Positions 13,901 through 26,284 of a DNA stretch of 64,000 nt are shown piece after piece; position 1 is the first letter of the stretch; each line of letters begins with the position of its first letter. The stretch covers positions 16,282-80,281 of the forward strand of contig NW_027018106.1 in NCBI RefSeq assembly GCF_032854445.1. The letters run 5' to 3'. The stretch comes from Liolophura sinensis. Lineage: Eukaryota > Mollusca > Polyplacophora > Chitonida > Chitonidae. The notes under the pieces are model-generated. The model ran no database searches. It saw nothing but the letters and a program-made list of their open reading frames with translations, and had not been told where the DNA came from. The translations under genes and the position numbers were made by a program.

Positions 13901-14206
13901 GGGCTAAGCCCATTTAACTCACCCAGCAATTGCCTTACTTCTAAGTGCAAGACAATCTCAATGTCTTTATCTACGTGTAGAAAAACCACACCATTTGTAC
14001 GTGAAAAACACAAGGTACTTGATACAGTCTGCTGTAAAAAGTACAACTGAACACTGACCCACTTCAGTAAGGTGCCAAAAGATGCGGAATTGAGCCAGGC
14101 ATCGGCAGCTGTTGAAAAATTGCAAATTTCCCTGGTTTCCATGGAGTAAGAGCCGTTGCTGGGCACGTGATTATGACATAAATGATCATTCAATTGTCAC
14201 TACAGC
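10913..14206. repeat. Domain 2: duplicated 1647-bp trimer (B-y, C-x, B-x) x2
   Basis: Starts: 10913 By, 11462 Cx, 12011 Bx, then 12560 By, 13109 Cx, 13658 Bx. The two trimers share rare variants at exact 1647-bp spacing: AGCAAAGCGG, CTTACCAACAG, CCAAAAATATTGG, GCATATTTAACTTACC, CAAAGGATGCGG, TTCCAAGGAG, AAATTATCATT, CCAAAAGCATTGG and CCAGAAAACCTG. I noticed one clear difference inside the first B copy (CCAGACC against CCACACC near 11241 and 12889). The third monomers diverge in their second halves, so the duplicated segment actually runs from within the monomer at 10364 into the first half of the one at 13658. This is a recent unequal crossing-over by three monomers. Confidence 0.9.
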
Positions 14207-14755
14207 CAAAAGTATTGGTCGGAGAGCAACGCGGTTTGCACCATTCGATTTGTCGTCACAAAATACGTCGGATTAGCCTCTTACCAACAGCACTGGAACA
14301 GTTTTTCCACTTTTGCATTTTTACCTGGTCTTTTTGTTAATTGAAATCGGCTACACTGTACTCTGTACAATCGCGACTGGTCATTACTATATTCAACTTT
14401 TGACTATAAGTTATGTGCCCTTCGGTAGCCCAGAAGACCTGAAATCTTTCGGCTAAGCCCATTTAACTCACCCAGCAATTGCCTTACTTCTAAGTGCAAG
14501 ACAATCTCAATGTCTTTATCTACGTGTAGAAAAACCACACCATTTGTACGTGAAAAACACAAGGTACTTGATACAGTCTGCTGTAAAAAGTACAACTGAA
14601 CACTGACCCACATTTATAAGGTGCCAAAAGATGCAGAATTGGGCCAGGCATCGGCAGCTGTTGAAAAATTGCAACTATCCCTGGTTTCCATGGAGTAAGA
14701 GCCGTTGCTGGGCACGTGATTATGACATCAATGACCATTGATCTGTCGCTACAGC
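14207..14755. repeat. Chimeric class B monomer, x-to-y switch in second half
   Basis: The copy follows the x pattern through TACGTGAAAAAC, CTGTAAAAAG and ACTGAACACTG, then changes to the y pattern with CACATTTATAAGG, GCAGAATTGGGCC and a GATCTGTCGC end. The switch falls within the shared run CACTGACCCAC at about 14599-14610. The y-end palindrome has one mismatch here (GACC for GATC). The next monomer is class C, as the y end predicts. A similar x-to-y switch occurs in the copy at 60338, where the later part returns to x. Confidence 0.85.
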
Positions 14756-16402
14756 CAAAAGTATTGGTCGGAGAGCAACGCGGTTTGCACCATTCGATTT
14801 GTCGTCACAAAATACGTCGGATTAGCCTCCTACTAGTAGCACTGGAACAGTTTTTCCACTTTTGCATTTTTGCTTCGTCTTTTTGTTAATTGAAATCGGC
14901 TAAACTGTACTCTGTACAATCGCGACTGGTCATTACTATATTCAACTTTTGACTATAAGTTATGTGCCCTTCGGTAGCCCAGAAGACGTCAAATCTTTCG
15001 GCTAAGCCCATTTAACTCACCCAGCAATTGTCTCACTTCTAAGTGGAAGACAATCTCAATGTCTTTATCTACGTGTAGAAAAACCACACCATTTGTACGT
15101 GAAAAACACAAGGTACTTGATACAGTCTGCTGTAAAAAGTACAACTGAACACTGACCCACTTCAGTAAGGTGCCAAAAGATGCGGAATTGAGCCAGGCAT
15201 CGGCAGCTGTTGAAAAATTGCAAATTTCCCTGGTTTCCATGGAGTAAGAGCCGTTGCTGGGCACGTGATTATGACATCAATGATCATTCAATTGTCGCTA
15301 CAGCCAAAAGTATTGGTCGGAGAGCAACGCGGATTGCACCATTCGATTTCTCGTCACAAAATACGTCGGATTAGCCTCTTACCAGCAGCACTGGAACAGT
15401 TTGTCCACTTTTGCATTTTTACCTGGTCTTTTTGTTAATTGAAATCGGCTACACTGTACTCTGTACAATCGCGACTGGTCATTACTATATTCAACTTTTG
15501 ACTATAAGTTATGTGCCCTTCGGTAGCCCAGAAGACGTCAAATCTATCGGCTAAGCCCATTCAACTCACCCAGCAATTGTCCTACTTCTAAGTCCAAGAC
15601 AATCTCAATGTCTTTATCTACGTGTAGAAAAACCAGACCATTTGTACATAAAAAACACAAGGTACTTGATACAGTCTGCTGTGAAAAGTACAACTAAACA
15701 CTGACCCACATTTATAAGGTGCCAAAAGATGCAGAATTGGGCCAGGCATCGGCAGCTGTTGAAAAATTGCAACTATCCCTGGTTTCCATGGAGTAAGAGC
15801 CGTTGCTGGGCACGTGATTATGACATCAATGATCATTGATCTGTCGCTACAGCCAAAAGTATTGGTCGGAGAGCAACGCGGTTTGCACCATTCGATTTCT
15901 CGTCACAAAATACGTCGGATTAGCCTCCTACCAGTAGCACTGGAACAGTTTTTCCACTTTTGCATTTTTGCTTCGTCTTTTTGTTAATTGAAATCGGCTA
16001 AACTGTACTCTGTACAATCGCGACTGGTCATTACTATATTCAACTTTTGACTATAAGTTATGTGCCCTTCGGTAGCCCAGAAGACGTCAAATCTTTCGGC
16101 TAAGCCCATTTAACTCACCCAGCAATTGTCTCACTTCTAAGTGCAAGACAATCTCAATGTCTTTATCTACGTGTAGAAAAACCACACCATTTGTACGTGA
16201 AAAACACAAGGTACTTGATACAGTCTGCTGTAAAAAGTACAACTGAACACTGACCCACTTCAGTAAGGTGCCAAAAGATGCGGAATTGAGCCAGGCATCG
16301 GCAGCTGTTGAAAAATTGCAAATTTCCCTGGTTTCCATGGAGTAAGAGCCGTTGCTGGGCACGTGATTATGACATCAATGATCATTCAATTGTCGCTACA
16401 GC
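14207..16402. repeat. Domain 3: dimer repeat (monomers 27-30)
   Basis: Starts: 14207 B with chimeric x/y second half, 14756 Cx, 15305 By, 15854 Cx. Two adjacent 1098-bp units share variants not common elsewhere: GCAGAATTGGGCC, GCAACTATCCC, CCTACTAGTAG or CCTACCAGTAG, and TGTCTCACTTC, each spaced 1098 bp. The C copies end in CATTCAATTGTCGC, and the B copies after them begin GCGGATTGCACC. That combination recurs at 29030-30128, at 33973-35071 and from 63083 to the window end. Confidence 0.85.
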
Positions 16403-19400
16403 CAAAAGTATTGGTCGGAGAGCAACGCGGATTGCACCATTCGATTTCTCGTCACAAAATACGTCGGATTAGCCTCTTACCAGCAGCACTGGAACAGTTT
16501 TTCCACTTTTGCATTTTTGCCTGGTCTTTTTGTTAATTGAAATCGGCTACACTGTACTCTGTACAATCGCGACTGGTCATTACTATATTCAACTTTTGAC
16601 TATAAGTTATGTGCCCTTCGGTAGCCCAGAAGACCTGAAATCTTTGGGCTAAGCCCATTTAACTCACCCAGCAATTGCCTTACTTCTAAGTGCAAGACAA
16701 TCTCAATGTCTTTATCTACGTGTAGAAAAACCACACCATTTGTACGTGAAAAACACAAGGTACTTGATACAGTCTGCTGTAAAAAGTACAACTGAACACT
16801 GACCCACTTCAGTAAGGTGCCAAAAGATGCGGAATTGAGCCAGGCATTGGCAGCTGTTGAAAAATTGCAAATTTCCCTGGTTTCCATGGAGTAAGAGCTG
16901 TTGCTGGGCACGTGATTATGACATAAATGATCATTCAATTGTCACTACAGCCAAAAGTATTGGTCGGAGAGCAACGCGGTTTGCACCATTCGATTTCTCC
17001 TCACAAAATACGTCGGATTAGCCTCTTACCAGCAGCACTGGAACAGTTTGTCCACTTTTGCATTTTTGCCTGGTATTTTTGTTAATTGAAATCGGCTACA
17101 CTGTACTCTGTACAATCGCGACTGGTCATTACTATATTCAACTTTTGACTATAAGTTATGTGCCCTTCGGTAGCCCAGAAGACCTGAAATCTTTGGGCTA
17201 AGCCCATTTAACTCACCCAGCAATTGCCTTACTTCTAAGTGCAAGAAAATCTCAATGTCTTTATCTACGTGTAGAAAAACCACACCATTTGTACGTGAAA
17301 AACACAAGGTACTTGATACAGTCTGCTGTAAAAAGTACAACTGAACACTAACCCACTTCAGTAAGGTGCCAAAAGATGCGGAATTGAGCCAGGCATCGGC
17401 AGCTGTTGAAAAATTGCAAATTTCCCTGGTTTCCATGGAGTAAGAGCTGTTGCTGGGCACGTGATTATGACATAAATGATCATTCAATTGTCACTACAGG
17501 CAAAAGTATTGGTCGGAGAGCAACGCGGTTTGCACCATTCGATTTGTCGTCACAAAATACGTCGGATTAGCCTCTTACAAGCAGCACTGGAACAGTTTTT
17601 CCACTTTTGCATTTTTGCCTGGTCTTTTTGTTAATTGAAACCGGCTACACTGCACTCTGTACAATCGCGACTGGTCATTACTATATTCAACTTTTGACTA
17701 TAAGTTATGTGCCCTTCGGTAGCCAAGAAGACCTGAAATCTTTGGGCTAAGCCCATTTAACTCACTCAGCAATTGCCTTACTTCTAAGTGCAAGACAATC
17801 TCAATGTCTTTATCTACGTGTAGAAAAACCACACCATTTGTACGTGAAAAACACAAGGTACTTGATACAGTCTGCTGTAAAAAGTACAACTGAACACTAA
17901 CCCACTTTAGTAAGGTGCCAAAAGATGCGGAATTGGGCCAGGCATCGGCAGCTGTTGAAAAATTGCAAATTTCCCTGGTTTCCATGGAGTAAGAGCCGTT
18001 GCTGGGCACGTGATTATGACATAAATGATCATTCATTTGTCGCTACAGCCAAAAGTATTGGTCGGAGAGCAACGCGGATTGCACCATTCGATTTCTCGTC
18101 ACAAAATACGTCGGATTAGGCTCTTACTAGTAGCACTGGAACAGTTTTTCCACTTTTGCATTTTTGCCTGGTGTTTTTGTTAATTGAAATCGGCTACACT
18201 GTACTCTGTACAATCGCGACTGGTCATTACTATATTCAACTTTTGACTATAAGTCATGTGCCCTTCGGTAGCCCAGAAGACGTCAAATCTATCGGCTAAG
18301 CCCATTCAACTCACCCAGCAATTGTCTTACTTCTAAGTCCAAGACAATCTCAATGTCTTTATCTACGTGTAGAAAAACCACACCATTTGTACATAAAAAA
18401 CACAAGGTACTTGATACAGTCTGCTGTGAAAAGTACAACTAAACACTGACCCACATTTATAAGGTGCCAAAAGATGTGGAATTGGGCCAGGCATCGGCAG
18501 CTGTTAAAAAATTGCAAATATCCCTGGTTTCCATGGAGTAAGAGCCGTTGCTGGGCACGTGATTATGACATCAATGATCATTCAATTGTCACTACAGCCA
18601 AAAGTATTGGTCGGAGAGCAACGCGGTTTGCACCATTCGATTTCTCGTCACAAAATACGTCGGATCAGCCTCTTACCAGCAGCACTGGAACAGTTTTTCC
18701 ACTTTTGCATTTTTGCCTGGTCTTTTTGTTAATTAAAACCGGCTACACTGCACTCTGTAAAATCGCGACTGGTCATTACTATATTCAACTTTTGACTATA
18801 AGTTATGTGCCCTTCGGTAGCCAAGAAGACCTGAAATCTTTGGGCTCAGCCCATTTAACTCACCCAGCAATTGCCTTACTTCTAAGTGCAAGACAATCTC
18901 AATGTCTTTATCTACGTGTAGAAAAACCACACCATTTGTACGTGAAAAACACAAGGTACTTGATACAGTCTGCTGTAAAAAGTACAACTGAACACTAACC
19001 CACTTCAGTAAGGTGCCAAAAGATGCGGAATTGAGCCAGGCATCGGCAGCTGTTGAAAAATTGCAAATTTCCCTGGTTTCCATGGAGTAAGAGCCGTTGC
19101 TGGGCACGTGATTATGACATAAATGATCATTCAATTGTTACTACAGCCAAAAGTATTGGTCGGAGAGCAACGCGGTTTGCACCATTCGATTTCTCGTCAC
19201 AAAATACGTCGGATTAGCCTCTTACCAGCAGCACTGGAACAGTTTTTCCACTTTTGCATTTTTGCCTGGTCTTTTTGTTAATTGAAATCGGCTACACTGT
19301 ACTCTGTACAATCGCGACTGGTCATTACTATATTCAACTTTTGACTATAAGTTATGTGCCCTTCGGTAGCCCAGAAGACGTCAAATCTATCGGCTAAGCC

Positions 19401-19696
19401 CGTTCAACTCACCCAGCAATTGCCTTACTTCTAAGTCCAAGACAATCTCAATGTCTTTATCTACGTGTAGAAAAACCAGACCATTTGTACATAAAAACCA
19501 CAAGGTACTTGATACAGTTTGCTGTGAAAAGTACAACTAAACACTGTCCCACATTTATAAGGTGCCAAAAGATGCGGAATTGGGCCAGGCATCGGCAGCT
19601 GTTAAAAAATTGCAAATATCCCTGGTTTCCATGGAGTAAGAGCCGTTGCTGGGCACGTGATTATGACATCAATGATCATTGATCTGTCGCTACAGC
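16403..19696. repeat. Domain 4: mixed block (monomers 31-36)
   Basis: Starts: 16403 Bx, 16952 Bx, 17501 Ax, 18050 C/B chimera y, 18599 Ax, 19148 By. The series 16403-18049 (B, B, A) matches the series at 21893 and 24089, including the CACTTTAGTAAGG variant of the A copy (about 17904, 23393 and 25589). The chimera at 18050 carries GGATTAGGCTC and CTGGTGTTTTTG, two variants found again only in the monomer at 26285. The A copy at 18599 is preceded by CAGC instead of CAGG and has AATTAAAACCGG and CTGTAAAATCG. A 174-codon open frame at 18474-18998 runs across the junction of two monomers because one stop codon is missing; I do not consider it a gene. Confidence 0.85.
18050..18598. repeat. Chimeric monomer, C start joined to B
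   Basis: The copy has ACTAGTAGCAC, typical of class C, but then CCTGGTG and AATCGGCTACACTG, typical of class B, with a y second half. The switch falls in the shared stretch CACTGGAACAGTTTTTCCAC. Unique markers GGATTAGGCTC and CTGGTGTTTTTG link it to the copy at 26285, so the chimera was made once and then duplicated with its surroundings. Confidence 0.85.
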
Positions 19697-21892
19697 CAAA
19701 AGTATTGGTCGGAGAGCAATGCGGTTTGCACCATTCGATTTCTCGTCACAAAATACGTCGGATTAGCCTCTTACTAGTAGCACTGGAACAGTTTTTCCAC
19801 TTTTGCATTTTTGCTTCGTCTTTTTGTTAATTGAAATCGGCTAAACTGTACTCTGTACAATCGCGACTGGTCATTACTATATTCAACTTTTGACTATAAG
19901 TTATGTGCCCTTCGGTAGCCCAGAAGACGTCAAATCTTTGGGCCAAGCCCATTTAACTCACCCAGCAATTGCCTTACTTCTAAGTGCAAGACAATCTCAA
20001 TGTCTTTATCTACGTGTAGAAAAACCACACCATTTGTACGTGAAAACCACAAGGTACTTGATACAGTCTGCTGTAAAAAGTACAACTGAACACTGACCCA
20101 CTTCAGTACGGTGCCAAAAGATGCGGAATTGAGCCAGGCATCGGCAGTTGTTGAAAAATTGCAAATTTCCCTGGTTTCCATGGAGTAAGAGCCGTTGCTG
20201 GGCACGTGATTATGACATAAATTATCATTCAATTGTCACTACAGCCAAAAGTATTGGTCGGAGAGCAACGCGGTTTGCACCATTCGATTTCTCGTCACAA
20301 AATACGTCGGATTAGCCTCTTACCAGCAGCACTGGAACAGTTTTTCCACTTTTGCATTTTTACCTGGTCTTTTTGTTAATTGAAATCGGCTACACTGTAC
20401 TCTGTACAATCGCCACTGGTCATTACTATATTCAACTTTTGACTATAAGTTATGTGCCCTTCGGTAGCCCAGAAGACGTCAAATCTATCGGCTAAGCCCG
20501 TTCAACTCACCCAGCAATTGCCTTACTTCTAAGTCCAAGACAATCTCAATGTCTTTATCTACGTGTAGAAAAACCAGACCATTTGTACATAAAAAACACA
20601 AGGTACTTGATACAGTCTGCTGTGAAAAGTACAACTAAACACTGACCCACATTTAAAAGGTGCCAAAAGATGCGGAATTGGGCCAGGCATCGGCAGCTGT
20701 TAAAAAATTGCAAATATCCCTGGTTTCCATGGAGTAAGAGCCGTTGCTGGGCACGTGATTATAACATCAATGATCATTGATCTGTCGCTACAGCCAAAAG
20801 TATTGGTCGGAGAGCAATGCGGTTTGCACCATTCGATTTCTCGTCACAAAATACGTCGGATTAGCCTCTTACTAGTAGCACTGGAACAGTTTTTCCACTT
20901 TTGCATTTTTGCTTCGTCTTTTTGTTAATTGAAATCGGCTAAACTGTACTCTGTACAATCGCGACTGGTCATTACTATATTCAACTTTTGACTATAAGTT
21001 ATGTGCCCTTCGGTAGCCCAGAAGACGTCAAATCTTTGGGCCAAGCCCATTTAACTCACCCAGCAATTGCCTTACTTCTAAGTGCAAGACAATCTCAATG
21101 TCTTTATCTACGTGTAGAAAAACCACACCATTTGTACGTGAAAACCAAAAGGTACTTGATACAGTCTGCTGTAAAAAGTACAACTGAACACTGACCCACT
21201 TCAGTACGGTGCCAAAAGATGCGGAATTGAGCCAGGCATCGGCAGTTGTTGAAAAATTGCAAATTTCCCTGGTTTCCATGGAGTAAGAGACGTTGCTGGG
21301 CACGTGATTATGACATAAATTATCATTCAATTGTCACTACAGCCAAAAGTATTGGTCGGAGAGCAACGCGGTTTGCACCATTCGATTTCTCGTCACAAAA
21401 TACGTCGGATTAGCCTCTTACCAGCAGCACTGGAACATTTTTTCCACTTTTGCATTTTTACCTGGTCTTTTTGTTAATTGAAATCGGCTACACTGTACTC
21501 TGTACAATCGCGACTGGTCATTACTATATTCAACTTTTGACTATAAGTTATGTGCCCTTCGGTAGCCCAAAATACGTCAAATCTATCGGCTAAGCCCATT
21601 CAACTCACCCAGCAATTGTCTTACTTCTAAGTCCAAGACAATCTCAATGTCTTTATCTACGTGTAGAAAAACCAGACCATTTGTACATAAAAAACACAAG
21701 GTACTTGATACAGTTTGCTGTGAAAAGTACAACTAAACACTGACCCACATTTATAAGGTGCCAAATGATGCAGAATTGGACCAGGCATCGGCAGCTGTTG
21801 AAAAATTGCAAATTTCCCTGGTTTCCATGGAGTAAGAGCTGTTGCTGGGCACGTGATTATGACATCAATGATCATTCAATTGTCACTACAGC
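19697..21892. repeat. Domain 5: C-B dimer duplicated (1098 bp x2)
   Basis: Starts: 19697 Cx, 20246 By, 20795 Cx, 21344 By. Both C copies carry AGCAATGCGG, TTTGGGCCAAGCCC, TTCAGTACGG, GGCAGTTGTTG and AAATTATCATT at 1098-bp spacing, so this is a tandem dimer duplication. The second C copy adds GAAAACCAAAAGG (from 21140) and AGAGACGTTGC; the second B copy has GGAACATTTTTTCC. The same four-monomer group recurs 7137 bp downstream. Confidence 0.9.
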
Positions 21893-24800
21893 CAAAAGTA
21901 TTGGTCGGAGAGCAACGCGGTTTGCACCATTCGATTTCTCCTCACAAAATACGTCGGATTAGCCTCTTACCAGCAGCACTGGAACAGTTTGTCCACTTTT
22001 GCATTTTTGCCTGGTCTTTTTGTTAATTGAAATCGGCTACACTGTACTCTGTACAATCGCGACTGGTCATTACTATATTCAACTTTTGACTATAAGTTAT
22101 GTGCCCTTCGGTAGCCCAGAAGACCTGAAATCTTTGGGCTAAGCCCATTTAACTCACCCAGCAATTGCCTTACTTCTAAGTGCAAGAAAATCTCAATGTC
22201 TTTATCTACGTGTAGAAAAACCAGACCATTTGTACATGAAAAACACAAGGTACTTGATACAGTCTGCTGTAAAAAGTACAACTGAACACTAACCCACTTC
22301 AGTAAGGTGCCAAAAGATGCGGAATTGAGCCAGGCATCGGCAGCTGTTAAAAAATTGCAAATTTCCCTGGTTTCCATGGAGTAAGAGCTGTTGCTGGGCA
22401 CGTGATTATGACATAAATGATCATTCAATTGTCACTACAGCCAAAAGTATTGGTCGGAGAGCAACGCGGTTTGCACCATTCGATTTCTCCTCACAAAATA
22501 CGTCGGATTAGCCTCTTACCAGCAGCACTGGAACAGTTTGTCCACTTTTGCATTTTTGCCTGGTCTTTTTGTTAATTGAAATCGGCTACACTGTACTCTG
22601 TACAATCGCGACTGGTCATTACTATATTCAACTTTTGACTATAAGTTATGTGCCCTTCGGTAGCCCAGAAGACCTGAAATCTTTGGGCTAAGCCCATTTA
22701 ACTCACCCAGCAATTGCCTTACTTCTAAGTGCAAGAAAATCTCAATGTCTTTATCTACGTGTAGAAAAACCACACCATTTGTACGTGAAAAACACAAGGT
22801 ACTTGATACAGTCTGCTGTAAAAAGTACAACTGAACACTAACCCACTTCAGTAAGGTGCCAAAAGATGCGGAATTGAGCCAGGCATCGGCAGCTGTTGAA
22901 AAATTGCAAATTTCCCTGGTTTCCATGGAGTAAGAGCTGTTGCTGGGCACGTGATTATGACATAAATGATCATTCAATTGTCACTACAGGCAAAAGTATT
23001 GGTCGGAGAGCAACGCGGTTTGCACCATTCGATTTGTCGTCACAAAATACGTCGGATTAGTCTCTTACCAGCAGCACTGGACCAGTTTGTCCACTTTTGC
23101 ATTTTTGCCTGGTCTTTTTGTTAATTGAAACCGGCTACACTGCACTCTGTACAATCGCGACTGGTCATTACTATATTCAACTTTTGACTATAAGTTATGT
23201 GCCCTTCGGTAGCCCAGAAGACCTGAAATCTTTGGGCTAAGCCCATTTAACTCACCCAGCAATTGCCTTACTTCTAAGTGCAAGACAATCTCAATGTCTT
23301 TATCTACGTGTAGAAAAACCACACCATTTGTACGTGAAAAACACAAGGTACTTGATACAGTCTGCTGTAAAAAGTACAACTGAACACTAACCCACTTTAG
23401 TAAGGTGCCAAAAGATTTGGAATTGAGCCAGGCATCGGCAGCTGTTGAAAAATTGCAAATTTCCCTGGTTTCCATGGAGTAAGAGCCGTTGCTGGGCACG
23501 TGATTATGACATAAATGATCATTCAATTGTCACTACAGCCAAAAGTATTGGTCGGAGAGCAACGCGGTTTGCACCATTCGATTTCTCGTCACAAAATACG
23601 TCGGATTAGCCTCTTACCAGCAGCACTGGAACAGTTTTTCCACTTTTGCATTTTTGCTTTGTCTTTTTGTTAATTGAAATCGGCTAAACTGTACTCTGTA
23701 CAATCGCGACTGGTCATTACTATATTCAACTTTTGACTATAAGTTATGTGCCCTTCGGTAGCCCAGAAGACGTCAAATCTTTCGGCTAAGCCCATTTAAC
23801 TCACCCAGCAATTGTCTCACTTCTAAGTCCGAGACAATCTCAATGTCTTTATCTACGTGTAGAAAAACCACACCATTTGTACGTGAAAAACACAAGGTAC
23901 TTGATACAGTCTGCTGTAAAAAGTACAACTGAACACTGACCCACTTCAGTAAGGTGCCAAAAGATGCGGAATTGAGCCAGGCATCGGCAGCTGTTGAAAA
24001 ATTGCAAATTTCCCTGGTTTCCATGGAGTAAGAGCCGTTGCTGGGCACGTGATTATGACATCAATGATCATTCAATTGTCGCTACAGCCAAAAGTATTGG
24101 TCGGAGAGCAACGCGGATTGCACCATTCGATTTCTCGTCACAAAATACGTCGGATTAGCTTCTTACCAGCAGCACTGGAACAGTTTGTCCACTTTTGCAT
24201 TTTTGCCTGGTCTTTTTGTTAATTGAAATCGGCTACACTGTACTCTGTACAATCGCGACTGGTCATTACTATATTCAACTTTTGACTATAAGTTATGTGC
24301 CCTTCGGTAGCCCAGAAGACCTGAAATCTTTGGGCTAAGCCCATTTAACTCACCCAGCAATTGCCTTACTTCTAAGTGCAAGAAAATCTCAATGTCTTTA
24401 TCTACGTGTAGAAAAACCACACCATTTGTACGTGAAAAACACAAGGTACTTGATACAGTCTGCTGTAAAAAGTACAACTGAACACTGACCCACTTCAGTA
24501 AGGTGCCAAAAGATGCGGAATTGAGCCAGGCATTGGCAGCTGTTGAAAAATTGCAAATTTCCCTGGTTTCCATGGAGTAAGAGCTGTTGCTGGGCACGTG
24601 ATTATGACATAAATGATCATTCAATTGTCACTACAGCCAAAAGTATTGGTCGGAGAGCAACGCGGTTTGCACCATTCGATTTCTCGTCACAAAATACGTC
24701 GGATTAGCCTCTTACCAGCAGCACTGGAACAGTTTGTCCACTTTTGCATTTTTCCCTGGTCTTTTTGTTAATTGAAATCGGCTACACTGTACTCTGTACA

Positions 24801-26284
24801 ATCGCGACTGGTCATTACTATATTCAACTTTTGACTATAAGTTATGTGCCCTTCGGTAGCCCAGAAGACCTGAAATCTTTGGGCTAAGCCCATTTAACTC
24901 ACCCAGCAATTGCCTCACTTCTAAGTGCAAGACAATCTCAATGTCTTTATCTACGTGTAGAAAAACCACACCATTTGTACGTGAAAAACACAAGGTACTT
25001 GATACAGTCTGCTGTAAAAAGTACAACTGAACACTAACCCACTTCAGTAAGGTGCCAAAAGATGCGGAATTGAGCCAGGCATCGGCAGCTGTTGAAAAAT
25101 TGCAAATTTCCCTGGTTTCCATGGAGTAAGAGCTGTTGCTGGGCACGTGATTATGACATAAATGATCATTCAATTGTCACTACAGGCAAAAGTATTGGTC
25201 GGAGAGCAACGCGGTTTGCACCATTCGATTTGTCGTCACAAAATACGTCGGATTAGTCTCTTACCAGCAGCACTGGAACAGTTTGTCCACTTTTGCATTT
25301 TTGCCTGGTCTTTTTGTTAATTGAAACCGGCTACACTGCACTCTGTACAATCGCGACTGGTCATTACTATATTCAACTTTTGACTATAAGTTATGTGCCC
25401 TTCGGTAGCCCAGAAGACCTGAAATCTTTGGGCTAAGCCCATTTAACTCACCCAGCAATTGCCTTACTTCTAAGTGCAAGACAATCTCAATGTCTTTATC
25501 TACGTGTAGAAAAACCACACCATTTGTACGTGAAAAACACAAGGTACTTGATACAGTCTGCTGTAAAAAGTACAACTGAACACTAACCCACTTTAGTAAG
25601 GTGCCAAAAGATTTGGAATTGAGCCAGGCATCGGCAGCTGTTGAAAAATTGCAAATTTCCCTGGTTTCCATGGAGTAAGAGCCGTTGCTGGGCACGTGAT
25701 TATGACATAAATGATCATTCAATTGTCACTACAGCCAAAAGTATTGGTCGGAGAGCAACGCGGTTTGCACCATTCGATTTCTCGTCACAAAATACGTCGG
25801 ATTAGCCTCTTACCAGCAGCACGGGAACAGTTTTTCCACTTTTGCATTTTTACCTGGTCTTTTTGTTAATTGAAATCGGCTACACTGTACTCTGTACAAT
25901 CGCGACTGGTCATTACTATATTCAACTTTTGACTATAAGTTATGTGCCCTTCGGTAGCCCAGAAGACGTCAAATCTATCGGCTAAGCCCATTCAACTCAC
26001 CCAGCAATTGCCTTACTTCTAAGTGCAAGAAAATCTCAATGTCTTTATCTACGTGTAGAAAAACCACACCATTTGTACGTGAAAAACACAAGGTACTTGA
26101 TACAGTCTGCTGTAAAAAGTACAACTGACCACAGACCCACATGAATAAGGTGCCAAAAGATGCGGAATTGAGCCAGGCATCGGCAGCTGTTGAAAAATTG
26201 CAAATTTCCCTGGTTTCCATGGAGTAAGAGCCGTTGCTGGGCACGTGATTATGACATAAATGATCATTCATTTGTCGCTATAGC
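21893..26284. repeat. Domain 6: tetramer duplicated (2196 bp x2)
   Basis: Starts: 21893 Bx, 22442 Bx, 22991 Ax, 23540 B/C chimera x, then 24089 Bx, 24638 Bx, 25187 Ax, 25736 B with mixed x/y second half. The A copies at 22991 and 25187 share GGATTAGTCTC and GATTTGGAATTG, which I saw nowhere else, spaced exactly 2196 bp. The first three monomers of each half correspond well. The fourth does not: 23540 is a C-like copy with ACCAGCAG and GCTTTGTC, while 25736 is a B copy with an unusual GACCACAGACCCACATGAATAAGG-type patch around 26127-26150. The tetramer was therefore altered after duplication, probably by conversion. Confidence 0.85.
23540..24088. repeat. Chimeric monomer, B start joined to C
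   Basis: The copy has ACCAGCAGCAC, as in A and B, followed by GCTTTGTC and GGCTAAACTG as in C. It is the mirror image of the chimera at 18050, with the switch in the same shared CACTGGAACAGTTTTTCC stretch. It follows an x end rather than the GATCTGTCGC end, so the class C placement rule holds for the first part of the monomer, not for the later C-like sequence. Confidence 0.82.

Noticed and set aside
18474-18998. Longest forward open frame (174 codons)
   Set aside because: It crosses a monomer junction and exists because one stop codon is missing in this copy. Other monomers break the frame, and there is no recognisable domain.
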